Position numbers and translations under genes: made by a program. Shown here piece after piece: positions 1-7,234 of a stretch of DNA of 27,927 nt (position 1 is the first letter of the stretch; every line of letters starts with the position of its first letter). The DNA is from Pseudomonadota bacterium. GTDB lineage: Bacteria > Pseudomonadota > Gammaproteobacteria > Steroidobacterales > Steroidobacteraceae. The notes beneath the pieces were generated by a model. It made no database searches, was not told the DNA's origin, and worked only from the letters and a program-made list of their open reading frames with translations. The stretch is from assembly GCA_947454665.1 (NCBI GenBank), contig CANGMU010000004.1, positions 1 through 27,927 of the forward strand. Reading direction: 5' to 3'.

Positions 1-453
1 GAAGTCTGCGAACACGTCATGCATCTGTTGCGCGCCGAAGCGGCGCCGGCCGTCGTGCTCGAGCGCGATTACGACCCGAGCCTGCCCGAGGGCCTGTTCG
101 ACAGGAACCAGCTCGTTCAGGCCCTGCTCAACGTGGCGCGCAACGCGCTGCAGGCACTGGGTGAGCGCGGTCGCATCGTGATGCGCACACGTGCCCACAC
201 CAACATCAGCATCGGCACGAAGCGCCATCGCCTCGCCGTCGCCGTGCAGCTGGAGGACAACGGGCCTGGCGTGCCGCCCGAACTGCACAAGAGTCTTTTC
301 TATCCGCTCGTGACGGGGCGGTCCAACGGCACCGGACTCGGACTCGCTGTGGCGCAGGACATCGTCGTCCGCCACGAGGGCATCATCGAGTTCGAGAGCG
401 AGCCAGGCCGGACTGTCTTCACGCTGCTGCTGCCGCTTGGAACCCCTCTATGA
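1..453 (+). CDS. ntrB: Nitrogen regulation sensor histidine kinase NtrB (GlnL), C-terminal part only
   Basis: The reading frame is open from base 1, so the gene begins upstream. Only the ATP-binding half of the kinase is present. It shows an N box (NVARNALQAL, about bases 133-162), a G1 box (DNGPGVP, about 259-279) and a G2 box (GTGLGLAV, about 328-351), the order of an HATPase_c domain. The PAS domain and phosphorylated histidine would lie before the window. NtrB phosphorylates or dephosphorylates NtrC in response to PII protein and glutamine status. The stop TGA overlaps the ATG of the next gene in an ATGA junction, and that gene is a clear NtrC, which supports NtrB over other kinases. No glnA is visible because the upstream region is missing. 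Confidence 0.9.
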   Translation, partial: EVCEHVMHLLRAEAAPAVVLERDYDPSLPEGLFDRNQLVQALLNVARNALQALGERGRIVMRTRAHTNISIGTKRHRLAVAVQLEDNGPGVPPELHKSLFYPLVTGRSNGTGLGLAVAQDIVVRHEGIIEFESEPGRTVFTLLLPLGTPL

Positions 454-1856
454 ATACACCGCCGCTTCGCGTCTGGCTCGTCGACGACGATGCTTCCATC
501 CGCTGGGTCCTCGAGCGCGCGTTGCGCAACGCAGGCATGTCACCACGTGCCTTCGATTCAGCGGAAAGCGCCCTGGCAGCGCTGCGCAACGATGCGCCCG
601 ACGTGTTGATGACCGATATCCGCATGTCCGGTGCTTCAGGGCTGGACCTGCTCAAGCGGGCGCAGGCCCACCATCCGGACCTGCCCGTCATCGTGATGAC
701 CGCACACTCGGACCTCGGCAGCGCCGTGAAGGCCTACGAGGGCGGTGCATTCGAATACCTGCCGAAGCCCTTCGACATCGATCAGGCCGTGGACCTCGTG
801 CGCCGTGCCGCACAAGCCGGCGTTAAACCACAGGAAACCAACGCGGGCGTCACGCGCATGCCGGAACTGCTGGGCCGGGCGCCGGCCATGCAGCAGGTGT
901 TCCGGGCGATCGGCCGACTGTCGCGTTCCAGTGTGAACGTGCTGGTCACCGGCGAATCCGGTACCGGCAAGGAACTGGCCGCGCGTGCCTTGCATGACCA
1001 CAGCCCGCGTGCGAGCCGTCCGTTCATCGCCCTGAACACGTCAGCCATCCCGTCGGAGCTGCTGGAGTCCGAACTCTTCGGTCACGAGAAGGGCGCCTTC
1101 ACCGGTGCGGACAGCATGCGCCGCGGCCGGTTCGAGCAAGCGGACGGCGGCACGCTCTTCCTCGACGAGATCGGCGACATGACCACGTCGCTGCAGACGC
1201 GGCTGCTGCGAGTCCTGGCTGAAGGCGAGTTTTATCGTGTCGGCGGTCAGACGCCGATCCGCGTCGACGTGCGCGTCATCGCGGCTACGCACCAGAACCT
1301 CGAGAAGCGCGTCGAGCAGGGCCTGTTCCGCGAGGACCTCTTCCACCGCCTCAACGTCATCCGCATCGAATTGCCGCCGCTGCGCGCCCGCCGTGAAGAC
1401 GTCGCCGACCTGCTCGGCCATTACCTCACGCTCGCAGCGCAGGAACTGGGCGTCGAATCCAAGACGCTGACCGCCGCCGCCGCCGAGAAGCTGCAGGCCT
1501 ATGACTGGCCGGGCAACGTGCGCGAACTGGTTAATTTCTGCCGTCGCATGACGGTGCTCGCCCCGGGCAGTGAGATCCACATCGAGGACCTGCCGCCTGA
1601 AATCTCCAGCGGCGCGGCAAGCTTGCCCGCCGCGGACTGGACCGAGGCGCTGGCCGCCTGGGCCGACCGTGCGTCCTCGACGCCGGACAAGCCCCTGCTC
1701 GACGATGCCTTGCCAGCCTTCGAACGCACCTTGATCAGTGTCGCCCTGCGCCACACGCAGGGCCACCGCCAGGCAGCTTCCAAGCTGCTTGGATGGGGAC
1801 GCAACACGCTCACCCGCAAGCTCAAGGAGCTCGGGATGGACGACCATCCCGAGTGA
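450..1856 (+). CDS. ntrC: Nitrogen regulation response regulator NtrC (GlnG), sigma-54 activator
   Basis: This 468-residue protein has the full NtrC layout. A receiver domain covers about 1-120, with the acidic VDDD pocket at 11-14, phospho-acceptor Asp56 in MTDIRMSG and Lys106 in PKPFD. The AAA+ domain covers about 140-380, with Walker A GESGTGKE (168-175), an intact GAFTGA loop (215-220) that contacts sigma-54, and Walker B around GGTLFLDE (233-240). A Fis-type helix-turn-helix ends the protein (QAASKLLGWGRNTLTRKLKEL). It activates sigma-54 promoters of nitrogen assimilation genes when phosphorylated by NtrB. All key residues are present, so it should be functional. The start is fixed by the 4-base overlap with ntrB. 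Related regulators such as NtrX or AtoC share the layout, but pairing with NtrB makes NtrC the best call. Confidence 0.95.
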   Translation: MNTPPLRVWLVDDDASIRWVLERALRNAGMSPRAFDSAESALAALRNDAPDVLMTDIRMSGASGLDLLKRAQAHHPDLPVIVMTAHSDLGSAVKAYEGGAFEYLPKPFDIDQAVDLVRRAAQAGVKPQETNAGVTRMPELLGRAPAMQQVFRAIGRLSRSSVNVLVTGESGTGKELAARALHDHSPRASRPFIALNTSAIPSELLESELFGHEKGAFTGADSMRRGRFEQADGGTLFLDEIGDMTTSLQTRLLRVLAEGEFYRVGGQTPIRVDVRVIAATHQNLEKRVEQGLFREDLFHRLNVIRIELPPLRARREDVADLLGHYLTLAAQELGVESKTLTAAAAEKLQAYDWPGNVRELVNFCRRMTVLAPGSEIHIEDLPPEISSGAASLPAADWTEALAAWADRASSTPDKPLLDDALPAFERTLISVALRHTQGHRQAASKLLGWGRNTLTRKLKELGMDDHPE

Positions 1857-1858
1857 CG

Positions 1859-1864
1859 TAGACT
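1859..1864 (+). promoter_or_regulatory. Possible -10 element just before the MscS-type gene
   Basis: TAGACT lies nine bases before the ATG at 1874, in the 17-base gap after ntrC. No convincing -35 hexamer or Shine-Dalgarno sequence is visible. If used, it would give a very short leader or none. The same spacing recurs elsewhere in the window. Confidence 0.25.
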
Positions 1865-1873
1865 GCCGGTGAC

Positions 1874-2923
1874 ATGAGTATCGGCATTCTCGAGACCCAC
1901 TATCTGCACAACAGCCTCCTCGATTGGGGGCTGGCGATGCTCGCCTTCCTCGTGCCTTTTGTTGTCCTGCCCTTCGTGCGTCGCCTCATCCGCGCCCGCC
2001 AGGCGCACTGGCAGGAACTGAGCACGCAGTCCTCCGCTGTAGAACTGCTCTCGCAGCTTGCGGTGAACACCAGCCGGCTCGTGATGCTCATCGCGGGCCT
2101 GTATTTCGCCGAGAAGCTCCTCACGCTGCCCAGGCGTGTCGACCTTGCCTTCGACCTCATCATCGTCCTGGGTGCCTGGTTCCAGGGCGGTCTCTGGGCA
2201 TCGGCTGCGTTGCGCTTCTTCATCCAGTACCGGCAGGGTCGTGCCGGGTTGCATGACGATGCCGCGAAGAACTCCCTGGGCGTCGTCACCTTCGTCGCCC
2301 AGGGCCTGATCTGGTCACTGTTCGCGCTGCTCGCGCTCGACAACCTCGGCGTGAACATCACGACGCTGGTCGCAGGCCTCGGCATCGGTGGCATCGCGAT
2401 CGCGCTTTCGGTGCAGACGGTCCTGGGTGACCTGCTGGCGTCGCTCAGTATCGCCTTCGACAAGCCTTTCGTCCCCGGCGACCTGCTGAAGGTCGACGAC
2501 TTCGAAGGCACGGTCGAATTCACCGGCATCAAAAGCACGCGCCTGCGCAGCGTCACCGGCGAACAGATCATCATCTCCAACGCGGACCTGCTGAAGAGCC
2601 GCGTGCGGAACCTCGGTCGCATGGCGGAGCGACGCACACTGTTCCGCGTCCACGTGGCTTACGAAACGCCGACTGCAAAGGTCTCCGCAGTGCCGTCCGT
2701 CGTCGAAGCGGCAGTGCGCAACGTGGTGGGCACGCGCTTCGTGAGTTGCCTGCTGGCCGCGCTGGGCCGTGATGCACTGGAATTCGAGGTCGTCTACTAC
2801 GTGGCGAACAAGCCCGGCGTCGACATATCCGCGACGAACTCGGCGGTGAACCAGCAGATCGTGGCGCGCTTCGGTGAAGTCGGCATTGGGTTCGCCTATC
2901 CGACGCAGCGTCAGGTCCTTTGA
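1874..2923 (+). CDS. MscS-family mechanosensitive ion channel
   Basis: The 349-residue protein has several hydrophobic segments (roughly 17-36, 66-84, 93-115 and 138-156). These are followed by the pore-lining helix typical of MscS: NITTLVAGLGIGGIAIALSV (161-180), rich in Gly and Ala. The cytoplasmic beta domain follows (FDKPFVPGD at about 195-203, then EGTVEFTGIKSTRLR and IISNADL). These motifs are diagnostic for the small-conductance mechanosensitive channel family, which opens under membrane tension during osmotic downshock. The protein is longer than E. coli MscS (286 aa), with one or two extra N-terminal helices, so it is nearer to YnaI/YbdG-like members. It lies 17 bases after ntrC, and its stop overlaps the next start. 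Confidence 0.9.
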   Translation: MSIGILETHYLHNSLLDWGLAMLAFLVPFVVLPFVRRLIRARQAHWQELSTQSSAVELLSQLAVNTSRLVMLIAGLYFAEKLLTLPRRVDLAFDLIIVLGAWFQGGLWASAALRFFIQYRQGRAGLHDDAAKNSLGVVTFVAQGLIWSLFALLALDNLGVNITTLVAGLGIGGIAIALSVQTVLGDLLASLSIAFDKPFVPGDLLKVDDFEGTVEFTGIKSTRLRSVTGEQIIISNADLLKSRVRNLGRMAERRTLFRVHVAYETPTAKVSAVPSVVEAAVRNVVGTRFVSCLLAALGRDALEFEVVYYVANKPGVDISATNSAVNQQIVARFGEVGIGFAYPTQRQVL

Positions 2924-3456
2924 AGCGACTCGTCCTCGCGGGGTTCCAGGATTCGGGCCGAATGCATTGGCAGAGCCTGTGGTCTGCCGGCGATCCGCGC
3001 TACATCAAACTCGCACATGACAGCTGGGACGCGCCCGACCGTCATGTGTGGGTGCGTGAACTGGAAGCCGCGATGCCCGCCATCGGATCCGATACCGTCA
3101 TCGTCGCGCACAGCCTGGGATGCATGCTCACGGCGTTCTGGGCTGCATCCGCTACGTCGCAGCAGGTGCGCGGCGCTTTCCTCGTCGCGCCGCCCAACCC
3201 TTCACGGCCGGATTCACCGCCGGCCATCACCAACTTCCGGGATCCGCCGCGACAGACGCTGCCGTTTCCGAGCGTCATGATCGGCAGTGATGATGATCCC
3301 TGCGCGAGCCAGGACTTCATGGCCGGTCTCGCAAGGGATTGGGGCAGTCGCTTCGTGCCAGTGAGTGGCGTGAAGCACATCGGAACGATGAGCCGCGTGG
3401 GCCGCTGGCCGGCGGGTCAGGCGTTGCTCGAGGAATTCATTGCGGGCCTGCGCTGA
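2920..3456 (+). CDS. RBBP9/YdeN-type alpha/beta hydrolase
   Basis: This 178-residue protein matches the small serine hydrolases related to RBBP9 and YdeN. It starts with a beta strand and GFQDSGRMHWQSLW (9-21), has the nucleophile elbow AHSLG with Ser65, an acidic motif GSDDDP (122-127) and a late His (KHIG, His153). A Ser-Asp-His triad is therefore complete. The substrate is unknown for most bacterial members. The start is TTG at 2920, chosen because it overlaps the stop of the channel gene as TTGA and the conserved strand begins at once. There is no signal peptide, so it should be cytoplasmic. Overlap with the channel gene suggests a shared transcript. Confidence 0.85.
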   Translation: MKRLVLAGFQDSGRMHWQSLWSAGDPRYIKLAHDSWDAPDRHVWVRELEAAMPAIGSDTVIVAHSLGCMLTAFWAASATSQQVRGAFLVAPPNPSRPDSPPAITNFRDPPRQTLPFPSVMIGSDDDPCASQDFMAGLARDWGSRFVPVSGVKHIGTMSRVGRWPAGQALLEEFIAGLR

Positions 3457-3511
3457 GCCGCGAGACACTGCGGATCAAACACGGGCGCAGACCCGGAAAG
3501 GGCATCACCTC

Positions 3512-4162
3512 ATGCAGATCTTCATTTCGCGCAACGGGCAGCAGCTGGGGCCCTACACGCTGGACATCATCAATGCCGGACTGTCAGCCGGCAGTTTCGG
3601 CCCGGATGACCTGGCGTGGTATGAAGGCGCAGCCGCTTGGGCACCGCTCTCGACCTTGCCCGGTGTCGTGATCGGCGTGCGACCGCCGCCGCCGCCGGTC
3701 TTCGCCGCGCAGGCCGCGCAGCCCGAGGGGGCGAAACTCGCATCGCGCGGCAGCCGCCTCGGGGCGGCGGTGCTCGATGGCGTGATCTTTTTCGCCAGTG
3801 TCCTGCCGGGCATCATCATCTGCGCGGCGACGCGTGAAGGTGGCGGATTCGCCTTCGGTGTTTTGCTGCTCCTCGCCGGATTCATCGGCCTCGGCATTGT
3901 GAACGTTCTGCTGCTGATGCGGCGTGGCCAGACTCTCGCAAAGCGCATCGTCGGCATCCGGATCGTCAAGGTGAGCGATGAATCCAACCCGGGCTTCGTG
4001 AAGATCTGGTTGTTGCGCAGCCTCGTGACCGGCCTTATCGGCGCCATTCCCTATCTGGGCTGGATCTTCACGCTGGTGGACGCCTGCTTCATCTTCCGTG
4101 AAGACCGGCGGTGCATCCACGACCTGATCGCAGAAACGAAGGTCATCGTCGCCGGTGACTGA
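3512..4162 (+). CDS. GYF_2-RDD domain membrane protein
   Basis: The 216-residue protein starts at ATG 3512, where a GGAAAGG ribosome-binding site lies 10 bases upstream. An in-frame start at 3440 would overlap the previous gene and add an unlike N-terminus. Residues 1-50 form a GYF_2 (DUF4339) domain: ISRNGQQLGPYTLDIINAGL, then WYEGAAAW. A Pro/Ala-rich linker with five consecutive prolines follows. The rest is an RDD domain with three or more membrane helices (SRLGAAVLDGVIFF, the glycine-rich middle helix, and the IPYLGWIFTLVD region). RDD proteins are integral membrane proteins of mostly unknown function; some have been linked to ion or solute transport. The pairing with GYF_2 is common in bacteria. 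No specific role can be assigned. Confidence 0.85.
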   Translation: MQIFISRNGQQLGPYTLDIINAGLSAGSFGPDDLAWYEGAAAWAPLSTLPGVVIGVRPPPPPVFAAQAAQPEGAKLASRGSRLGAAVLDGVIFFASVLPGIIICAATREGGGFAFGVLLLLAGFIGLGIVNVLLLMRRGQTLAKRIVGIRIVKVSDESNPGFVKIWLLRSLVTGLIGAIPYLGWIFTLVDACFIFREDRRCIHDLIAETKVIVAGD

Positions 4163-4487
4163 CGCCGGCGACACGCTTCTCGCCGTCTTCACGACTGTCG
4201 CCACGCGCGAGGATGCGCGGCGCATCGCACAGGCGCTGGTCGAGCGCGGTCTCGTGGCCTGTGCCCAGTTGTCCGACATCGAGAGCGTCTATCGCTGGGA
4301 CGGCATCACGCAGCAGGAGCCTGAAGTGCGGCTGATGCTCAAGACGTGCGCTGCCCGATACCAAGCGGTCGAAGCCGCCCTCCGCGCGCTGCATCCCTAC
4401 GAGCTGCCCGCGATCTTCGCGATCCCTGTCAGCGCCGCTTCTGCGGACTATGCGGCATGGGTCACGCTGAATTCCAAAACGGGGTGA
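4155..4487 (+). CDS. cutA: CutA1 family divalent-ion tolerance protein
   Basis: This 110-residue protein is a full-length CutA1. It shows the ferredoxin-like strand LLAVFTTVATREDARRIA, the LVACAQL segment, the highly conserved SVYRWDGI, EVRLMLKT and LHPYELPAIFAIPV motifs, and a C-terminal AWV. CutA1 proteins form very stable trimers. E. coli CutA was first linked to copper tolerance, but its biochemical role is unsettled. Translation starts with GTG at 4155, eight bases inside the end of the GYF-RDD gene, so the two are probably translationally coupled. The frequent partner gene dsbD is not next to it here. Confidence 0.93.
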   Translation: MTDAGDTLLAVFTTVATREDARRIAQALVERGLVACAQLSDIESVYRWDGITQQEPEVRLMLKTCAARYQAVEAALRALHPYELPAIFAIPVSAASADYAAWVTLNSKTG

Positions 4488-4494
4488 ACGCCAC

Positions 4495-4953
4495 ATGAAA
4501 CTTCCGATGAACCGCATCGTGGCGGGCGCCGCGCTGTTGCTTGCCATGAACCTGTCGCTGGTGCCGGCGTCACGCGCTGATGACCGTGCGGACGTGGAAG
4601 CCGCTACGCAGCGCTGGATCAGCGCCTTCAACCGCAAGGACACGGATGGCATCTCGGCGCTCTATGCGACAGACGCCGTGTTCCAGGGCACCTCGTCCGG
4701 CGTGATCCGCGATACGCCTGCGCTGGTGAGGGAGTACTTCAAGAGTCTCGCGAACCTGGGCGACCAACGCATGGTCACGGGCGATCACCGCGTACAGGTC
4801 TACGGCGATATCGCGATCAGCAGTGGTTACTACACACGCAGCGGCACGCAGGACGCCAAGCCGGTGGAAGGCCGCGCGCGGTTCAGCTTCGTTTATGCGC
4901 GGCGCAATGGGCAGTGGCTCATCGTGAACCACCATTCCTCGTCGGTGCCCTGA
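4495..4953 (+). CDS. Secreted SnoaL/NTF2-like protein (CaMKII-association-domain type)
   Basis: The protein has 152 residues. The first 28 or so look like a cleavable signal peptide: Lys and Arg near the start, a hydrophobic core AGAALLLAMNLSL, and an SRA cleavage context before DDRADVE. The mature part is a single NTF2-like fold, with the opening helix EAATQRWISAFNRKDTDGI, LYATDAVFQG, and the closing strands RFSFVYARRNGQWLIVNHHSS. That ending is typical of bacterial SgcJ/EcaC or CaMKII-association-domain homologues. Members bind small molecules or act as enzymes in different settings, so no substrate is proposed. It sits seven bases after cutA and faces the minus-strand pyrD gene. Confidence 0.8.
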   Translation: MKLPMNRIVAGAALLLAMNLSLVPASRADDRADVEAATQRWISAFNRKDTDGISALYATDAVFQGTSSGVIRDTPALVREYFKSLANLGDQRMVTGDHRVQVYGDIAISSGYYTRSGTQDAKPVEGRARFSFVYARRNGQWLIVNHHSSSVP

Positions 4954-4977
4954 CGGGCAGCGACGCCGTATGCACGG

Positions 4978-5961
4978 CTACCAGTGGCCGTGGGTGCCCT
5001 TGAGCGTGCCGGTCAGTTCCGACACCGACTTCATGTTGTTCGCGACGAGATAGTCCGCGATCCCGGCGTTGATCTTCGGGCAGATAAGCGGGTCATAGAA
5101 CAGCGCTGTGCCCACGCCCACGGCCGTTGCGCCTGCGATCAGGAATTCCAGCGCATCGTTCGCATTGACGATGCCGCCCTGGCCGATGATCGGCACGTTG
5201 TGCGGTTTCGCCACTTCGTAAACCTGCGCGACCTTCAACAGCGCGATCGGCTTGATCGCCGGGCCCGACAGGCCGCCCTGGCGGTTGCCGATCATCGCCG
5301 TGCGCGTGCGCACGTCGACGGCCATGCCCATCAGCGTGTTGATGACCGCGAAGGCATCCGTGCCCGCCTCGATGCAGCGGCGCGCGTTGTCCTGGATGCT
5401 CGTCTGGTTCGGCGAGAGCTTGGTGATGATCGGCTTCGACGTCGCCTTGCGGCAGGCCGCGACGACGCGGGCCGACATGTCCGGGTCGTTGCCGAAGGTG
5501 ACGCCGCCTTCCTTCACGTTCGGGCAGGAGATGTTGATTTCGATGGCATCGATGGCCGAATCGTCGAAGCGCGATACGACCTCGACGTATTCCTCGATCG
5601 TCGAGCCCGATGCGTTGGCGATGAAGCGCGTCTCGGTGAAATCGAGCGCGGGCAGGATCTTCGAGACGACGGCCTCGACGCCCGGGTTCTGCAGGCCGAT
5701 CGCGTTCAGCATGCCCATCGGCGTTTCATAGACGCGATGCGGCTTGTTGCCGAGACGGTTCGAACCCGTGGTGCCCTTCAGGCAGACGGCGCCCACGTCG
5801 CGGTTCGAGAAGCCCGCTACGCGGGTGTATTCCTCGCCGAAACCCACGCAGCCCGAGAGCAGCACGATGGGCGAGGCGAAATCCATGCCGCAGAACCGCA
5901 GGCGCAGGCTCTCGGCGGGCGGGGTCCAGGGCGGCATATCCAGGTCGGCGACGGCGTTCAT
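4978..5961 (-). CDS. pyrD: Dihydroorotate dehydrogenase, class 1B-type catalytic subunit (PyrD-like)
   Basis: The 327-residue TIM-barrel flavoprotein matches class 1 dihydroorotate dehydrogenases. It has the early strand SPIVLLSG, KGTT with Lys62 near FMN, the family pattern RVYETPMGMLNAIGLQNPGV (77-96), and NISCPNVKEGG with Cys146 as the class 1 catalytic base. Phosphate-binding glycine motifs GQGGI and GATAVGVGTAL come late. It oxidises dihydroorotate to orotate in pyrimidine synthesis; class 1B enzymes normally pair with the iron-sulfur/FAD subunit PyrK and use NAD+. No pyrK lies nearby. A catabolic dihydropyrimidine dehydrogenase subunit is a related alternative, but the GMLNAIGLQNPG run favours PyrD. 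The gene stands alone, converging on the NTF2-like gene. Confidence 0.82.
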   Translation of the reverse strand: MNAVADLDMPPWTPPAESLRLRFCGMDFASPIVLLSGCVGFGEEYTRVAGFSNRDVGAVCLKGTTGSNRLGNKPHRVYETPMGMLNAIGLQNPGVEAVVSKILPALDFTETRFIANASGSTIEEYVEVVSRFDDSAIDAIEINISCPNVKEGGVTFGNDPDMSARVVAACRKATSKPIITKLSPNQTSIQDNARRCIEAGTDAFAVINTLMGMAVDVRTRTAMIGNRQGGLSGPAIKPIALLKVAQVYEVAKPHNVPIIGQGGIVNANDALEFLIAGATAVGVGTALFYDPLICPKINAGIADYLVANNMKSVSELTGTLKGTHGHW

Positions 5962-5968
5962 GGGCTGA

Positions 5969-5974
5969 ATTATC
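5969..5974 (-). promoter_or_regulatory. Possible -10 element of the pyrD gene
   Basis: On the minus strand GATAAT ends seven bases before the pyrD ATG. No Shine-Dalgarno sequence separates them and no good -35 is visible. The leader would be close to zero. Confidence 0.33.
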
Positions 5975-6056
5975 GCTTATCCGGCGGTTTCGAGTCTGGC
6001 CGGCGTTGCGCTGGGGCGTCGAGGATGCGCGCCACACGCCGCGAATCTTGAACGGA

Positions 6057-6092
6057 TGTACTATTTATGATACATGTACCAAGGAAGGTACA
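6057..6092. repeat. Cluster of TGTAC half-sites, likely toxin-antitoxin operator
   Basis: Within 36 bases there are TGTAC (6057-6061), the perfect palindrome TACATGTA (6071-6078), and a perfect inverted repeat TGTACC-AAGGAA-GGTACA (6075-6092). They surround the toxin start codon and a -10-like TATGAT (6066-6071). Type II modules are usually repressed by the antitoxin binding inverted repeats at the promoter, so an operator is the natural reading. Binding is inferred from symmetry and position only. Confidence 0.5.
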
Positions 6093-6438
6093 CAGATCGC
6101 CCGACGACCGGAAAATTTCCCTGCATTTCTGGCAGACCGCTCGAGGCGCAGAGCCTGTCAGGGACTGGTTGCGTTCGTTGTCGACTGAGGACAGGCGGAT
6201 CGTCGGTATGGATGTGTTGAGGCTGCAGTATCGCTGGCCGGTGGGTATGCCCCTTTGCAGGCCCATGGGTGACGGGATTTGGGAAGTACGCAGTGACCTC
6301 GGGGATGGCCGGACGTCTCGCGTCTTGTTTTGCTTTGCCCAGAGTCGGCTTGTGGCCTTGCACGCATTCATCAAAAAGAGCCGCTCAACGCCGGCCACGG
6401 ATCTGCGTTTGGCACGAACAAGGATGAAAGACCTGTGA
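6067..6438 (+). CDS. higB: HigB/Gp49-type (RelE/ParE superfamily) toxin
   Basis: This 123-residue protein carries the Gp49/HigB-like toxin pattern: EPVRDWLRSLSTEDRRIVGMDVLRL, then PMGDGIWEVRSDL, then SRVLFCFAQSRLVALHAFIKKSR and a basic C-terminus ending in RTRMKDL. Toxins of this group are ribosome-associated mRNA endonucleases held inactive by an XRE-type antitoxin. The domain proper begins near residue 17. The first 16 residues are atypical and no ribosome-binding site precedes ATG 6067, but no other in-frame ATG, GTG or TTG exists before the domain. The stop overlaps the antitoxin start. GC content of this gene (about 60% over several rows counted by eye) is lower than in trmL next door (about 68-73%), a sign of possible transfer. 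Confidence 0.85.
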   Translation: MIHVPRKVHRSPDDRKISLHFWQTARGAEPVRDWLRSLSTEDRRIVGMDVLRLQYRWPVGMPLCRPMGDGIWEVRSDLGDGRTSRVLFCFAQSRLVALHAFIKKSRSTPATDLRLARTRMKDL

Positions 6439-6746
6439 GCGCAAAGAAGCCTTCTCCGGGAAAGACCAGGTCCAAGGGTTCCATCGGCTCGTCATTGGAC
6501 GCTTGGCTGGAAGAAGAGGGCGTTCTCGCGGAATTCGAAGGCAAGGCCGTCAAGGAAGTCATTGCCTGGCAAATTCAGCAGGAGATGCAGCGCCAGTCGT
6601 TGAGCAAAGCCCGGATGGCTGCACTGATGGGGACCAGCCGTGCTCAATTGGATCGCCTTCTCGATCCGGACTGCGATGTCACGTTGTCTACGCTGAATCG
6701 TGCTGCCGTGGTTGTGGGCAGGACGTTACGTTTGCAGTTGGCGTGA
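6435..6746 (+). CDS. higA: HigA-type XRE-family antitoxin
   Basis: The 103-residue protein starts at GTG 6435, overlapping the toxin stop as GTGA with an AAGGA motif 10 bases upstream; longer in-frame starts lie within the toxin gene. It has a basic leader, the segment GSIGSSLDAWLEEEGVLAEF, a long helix KAVKEVIAWQIQQEMQRQ, and a helix-turn-helix at about 55-93 (LSKARMAALMGTSRAQLDRLLD, then VTLSTLNRAAVVVG). This is the usual form of XRE antitoxins paired with Gp49-type toxins. It should neutralise the toxin and repress the operon. Its TGA stop overlaps the trmL ATG by one base (TGATG), so translation can pass directly into trmL. Confidence 0.87.
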   Translation: MSAKKPSPGKTRSKGSIGSSLDAWLEEEGVLAEFEGKAVKEVIAWQIQQEMQRQSLSKARMAALMGTSRAQLDRLLDPDCDVTLSTLNRAAVVVGRTLRLQLA

Positions 6747-7213
6747 TGTTCCACGTCATCCTCTTCGAACCCGAGATCCCGCCGAACACGGGCAATGCCA
6801 TCCGGCTCTGCGCGAACACCGGCGCCGCGCTGCACCTCGTCGGCCGCCTGGGCTTCGAGATCACCGAGCCGCGGCTGCGGCGTGCGGGGCTGGATTACCA
6901 CGAGATGGTCAACGTCACGCAGCACCCGGACCTCGCGCATTGCCTGGCGGCGATCGGCCCGACGCGGCTGTTCGTGATCGAGACGGGGGGCACGAAGCGG
7001 CACACGGACGTGGCCTACCAGCAGGGGGACAGCTTCCTGTTCGGTCCCGAATCGCGCGGCTTGCCGGCGGAGTTGATCGCGACGCTGCCCTCGCACGAGC
7101 GCATCACGCTGCCGATGCGGCCGGGCAACCGGAGCCTGAATTTGTCGAATGCGGTGGCGGTGACGGTGTTCGAAGCCTGGCGCCAGCAAGGCTTCGCCGG
7201 CAGCGCCGGCTGA
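6746..7213 (+). CDS. trmL: tRNA (cytidine/uridine-34-2'-O)-methyltransferase TrmL
   Basis: The protein has 155 residues, the same size as E. coli TrmL (157). It matches along its length: ILFEPEIPPNTGNAIRLCANTGAALHL near the start, RLRRAGLDYHE, then the SPOUT knot motifs FLFGPESRGLP, ITLPM and RSLNLSNAVAVTVFEAWRQ. TrmL 2'-O-methylates the wobble base of certain leucine tRNAs using S-adenosylmethionine. The start is set by homology (MFHVILFEPEIPPN) and by the TGATG overlap with the antitoxin gene. No separate Shine-Dalgarno sequence is visible, so translation probably depends on the upstream gene. In E. coli trmL lies on the same strand as gpsA-secB; here it faces gpsA. Confidence 0.95.
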   Translation: MFHVILFEPEIPPNTGNAIRLCANTGAALHLVGRLGFEITEPRLRRAGLDYHEMVNVTQHPDLAHCLAAIGPTRLFVIETGGTKRHTDVAYQQGDSFLFGPESRGLPAELIATLPSHERITLPMRPGNRSLNLSNAVAVTVFEAWRQQGFAGSAG

Positions 7214-7234
7214 GGTAAACGCGCGTGGTGCGCC

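Noticed and set aside
4984..6051. A 355-codon plus-strand frame opposite pyrD
   Set aside because: The arginine- and aspartate-rich translation has no family resemblance, while the minus-strand frame is a complete flavoprotein.
6746..6762. TGTTCCACGT at the trmL start resembling half of a parS site
   Set aside because: Only the left half matches the consensus TGTTCCACGTGGAACA; the right half does not, and the bases encode conserved TrmL residues. Other CACGTG cores (for example near 2653 and 11940) also fail.
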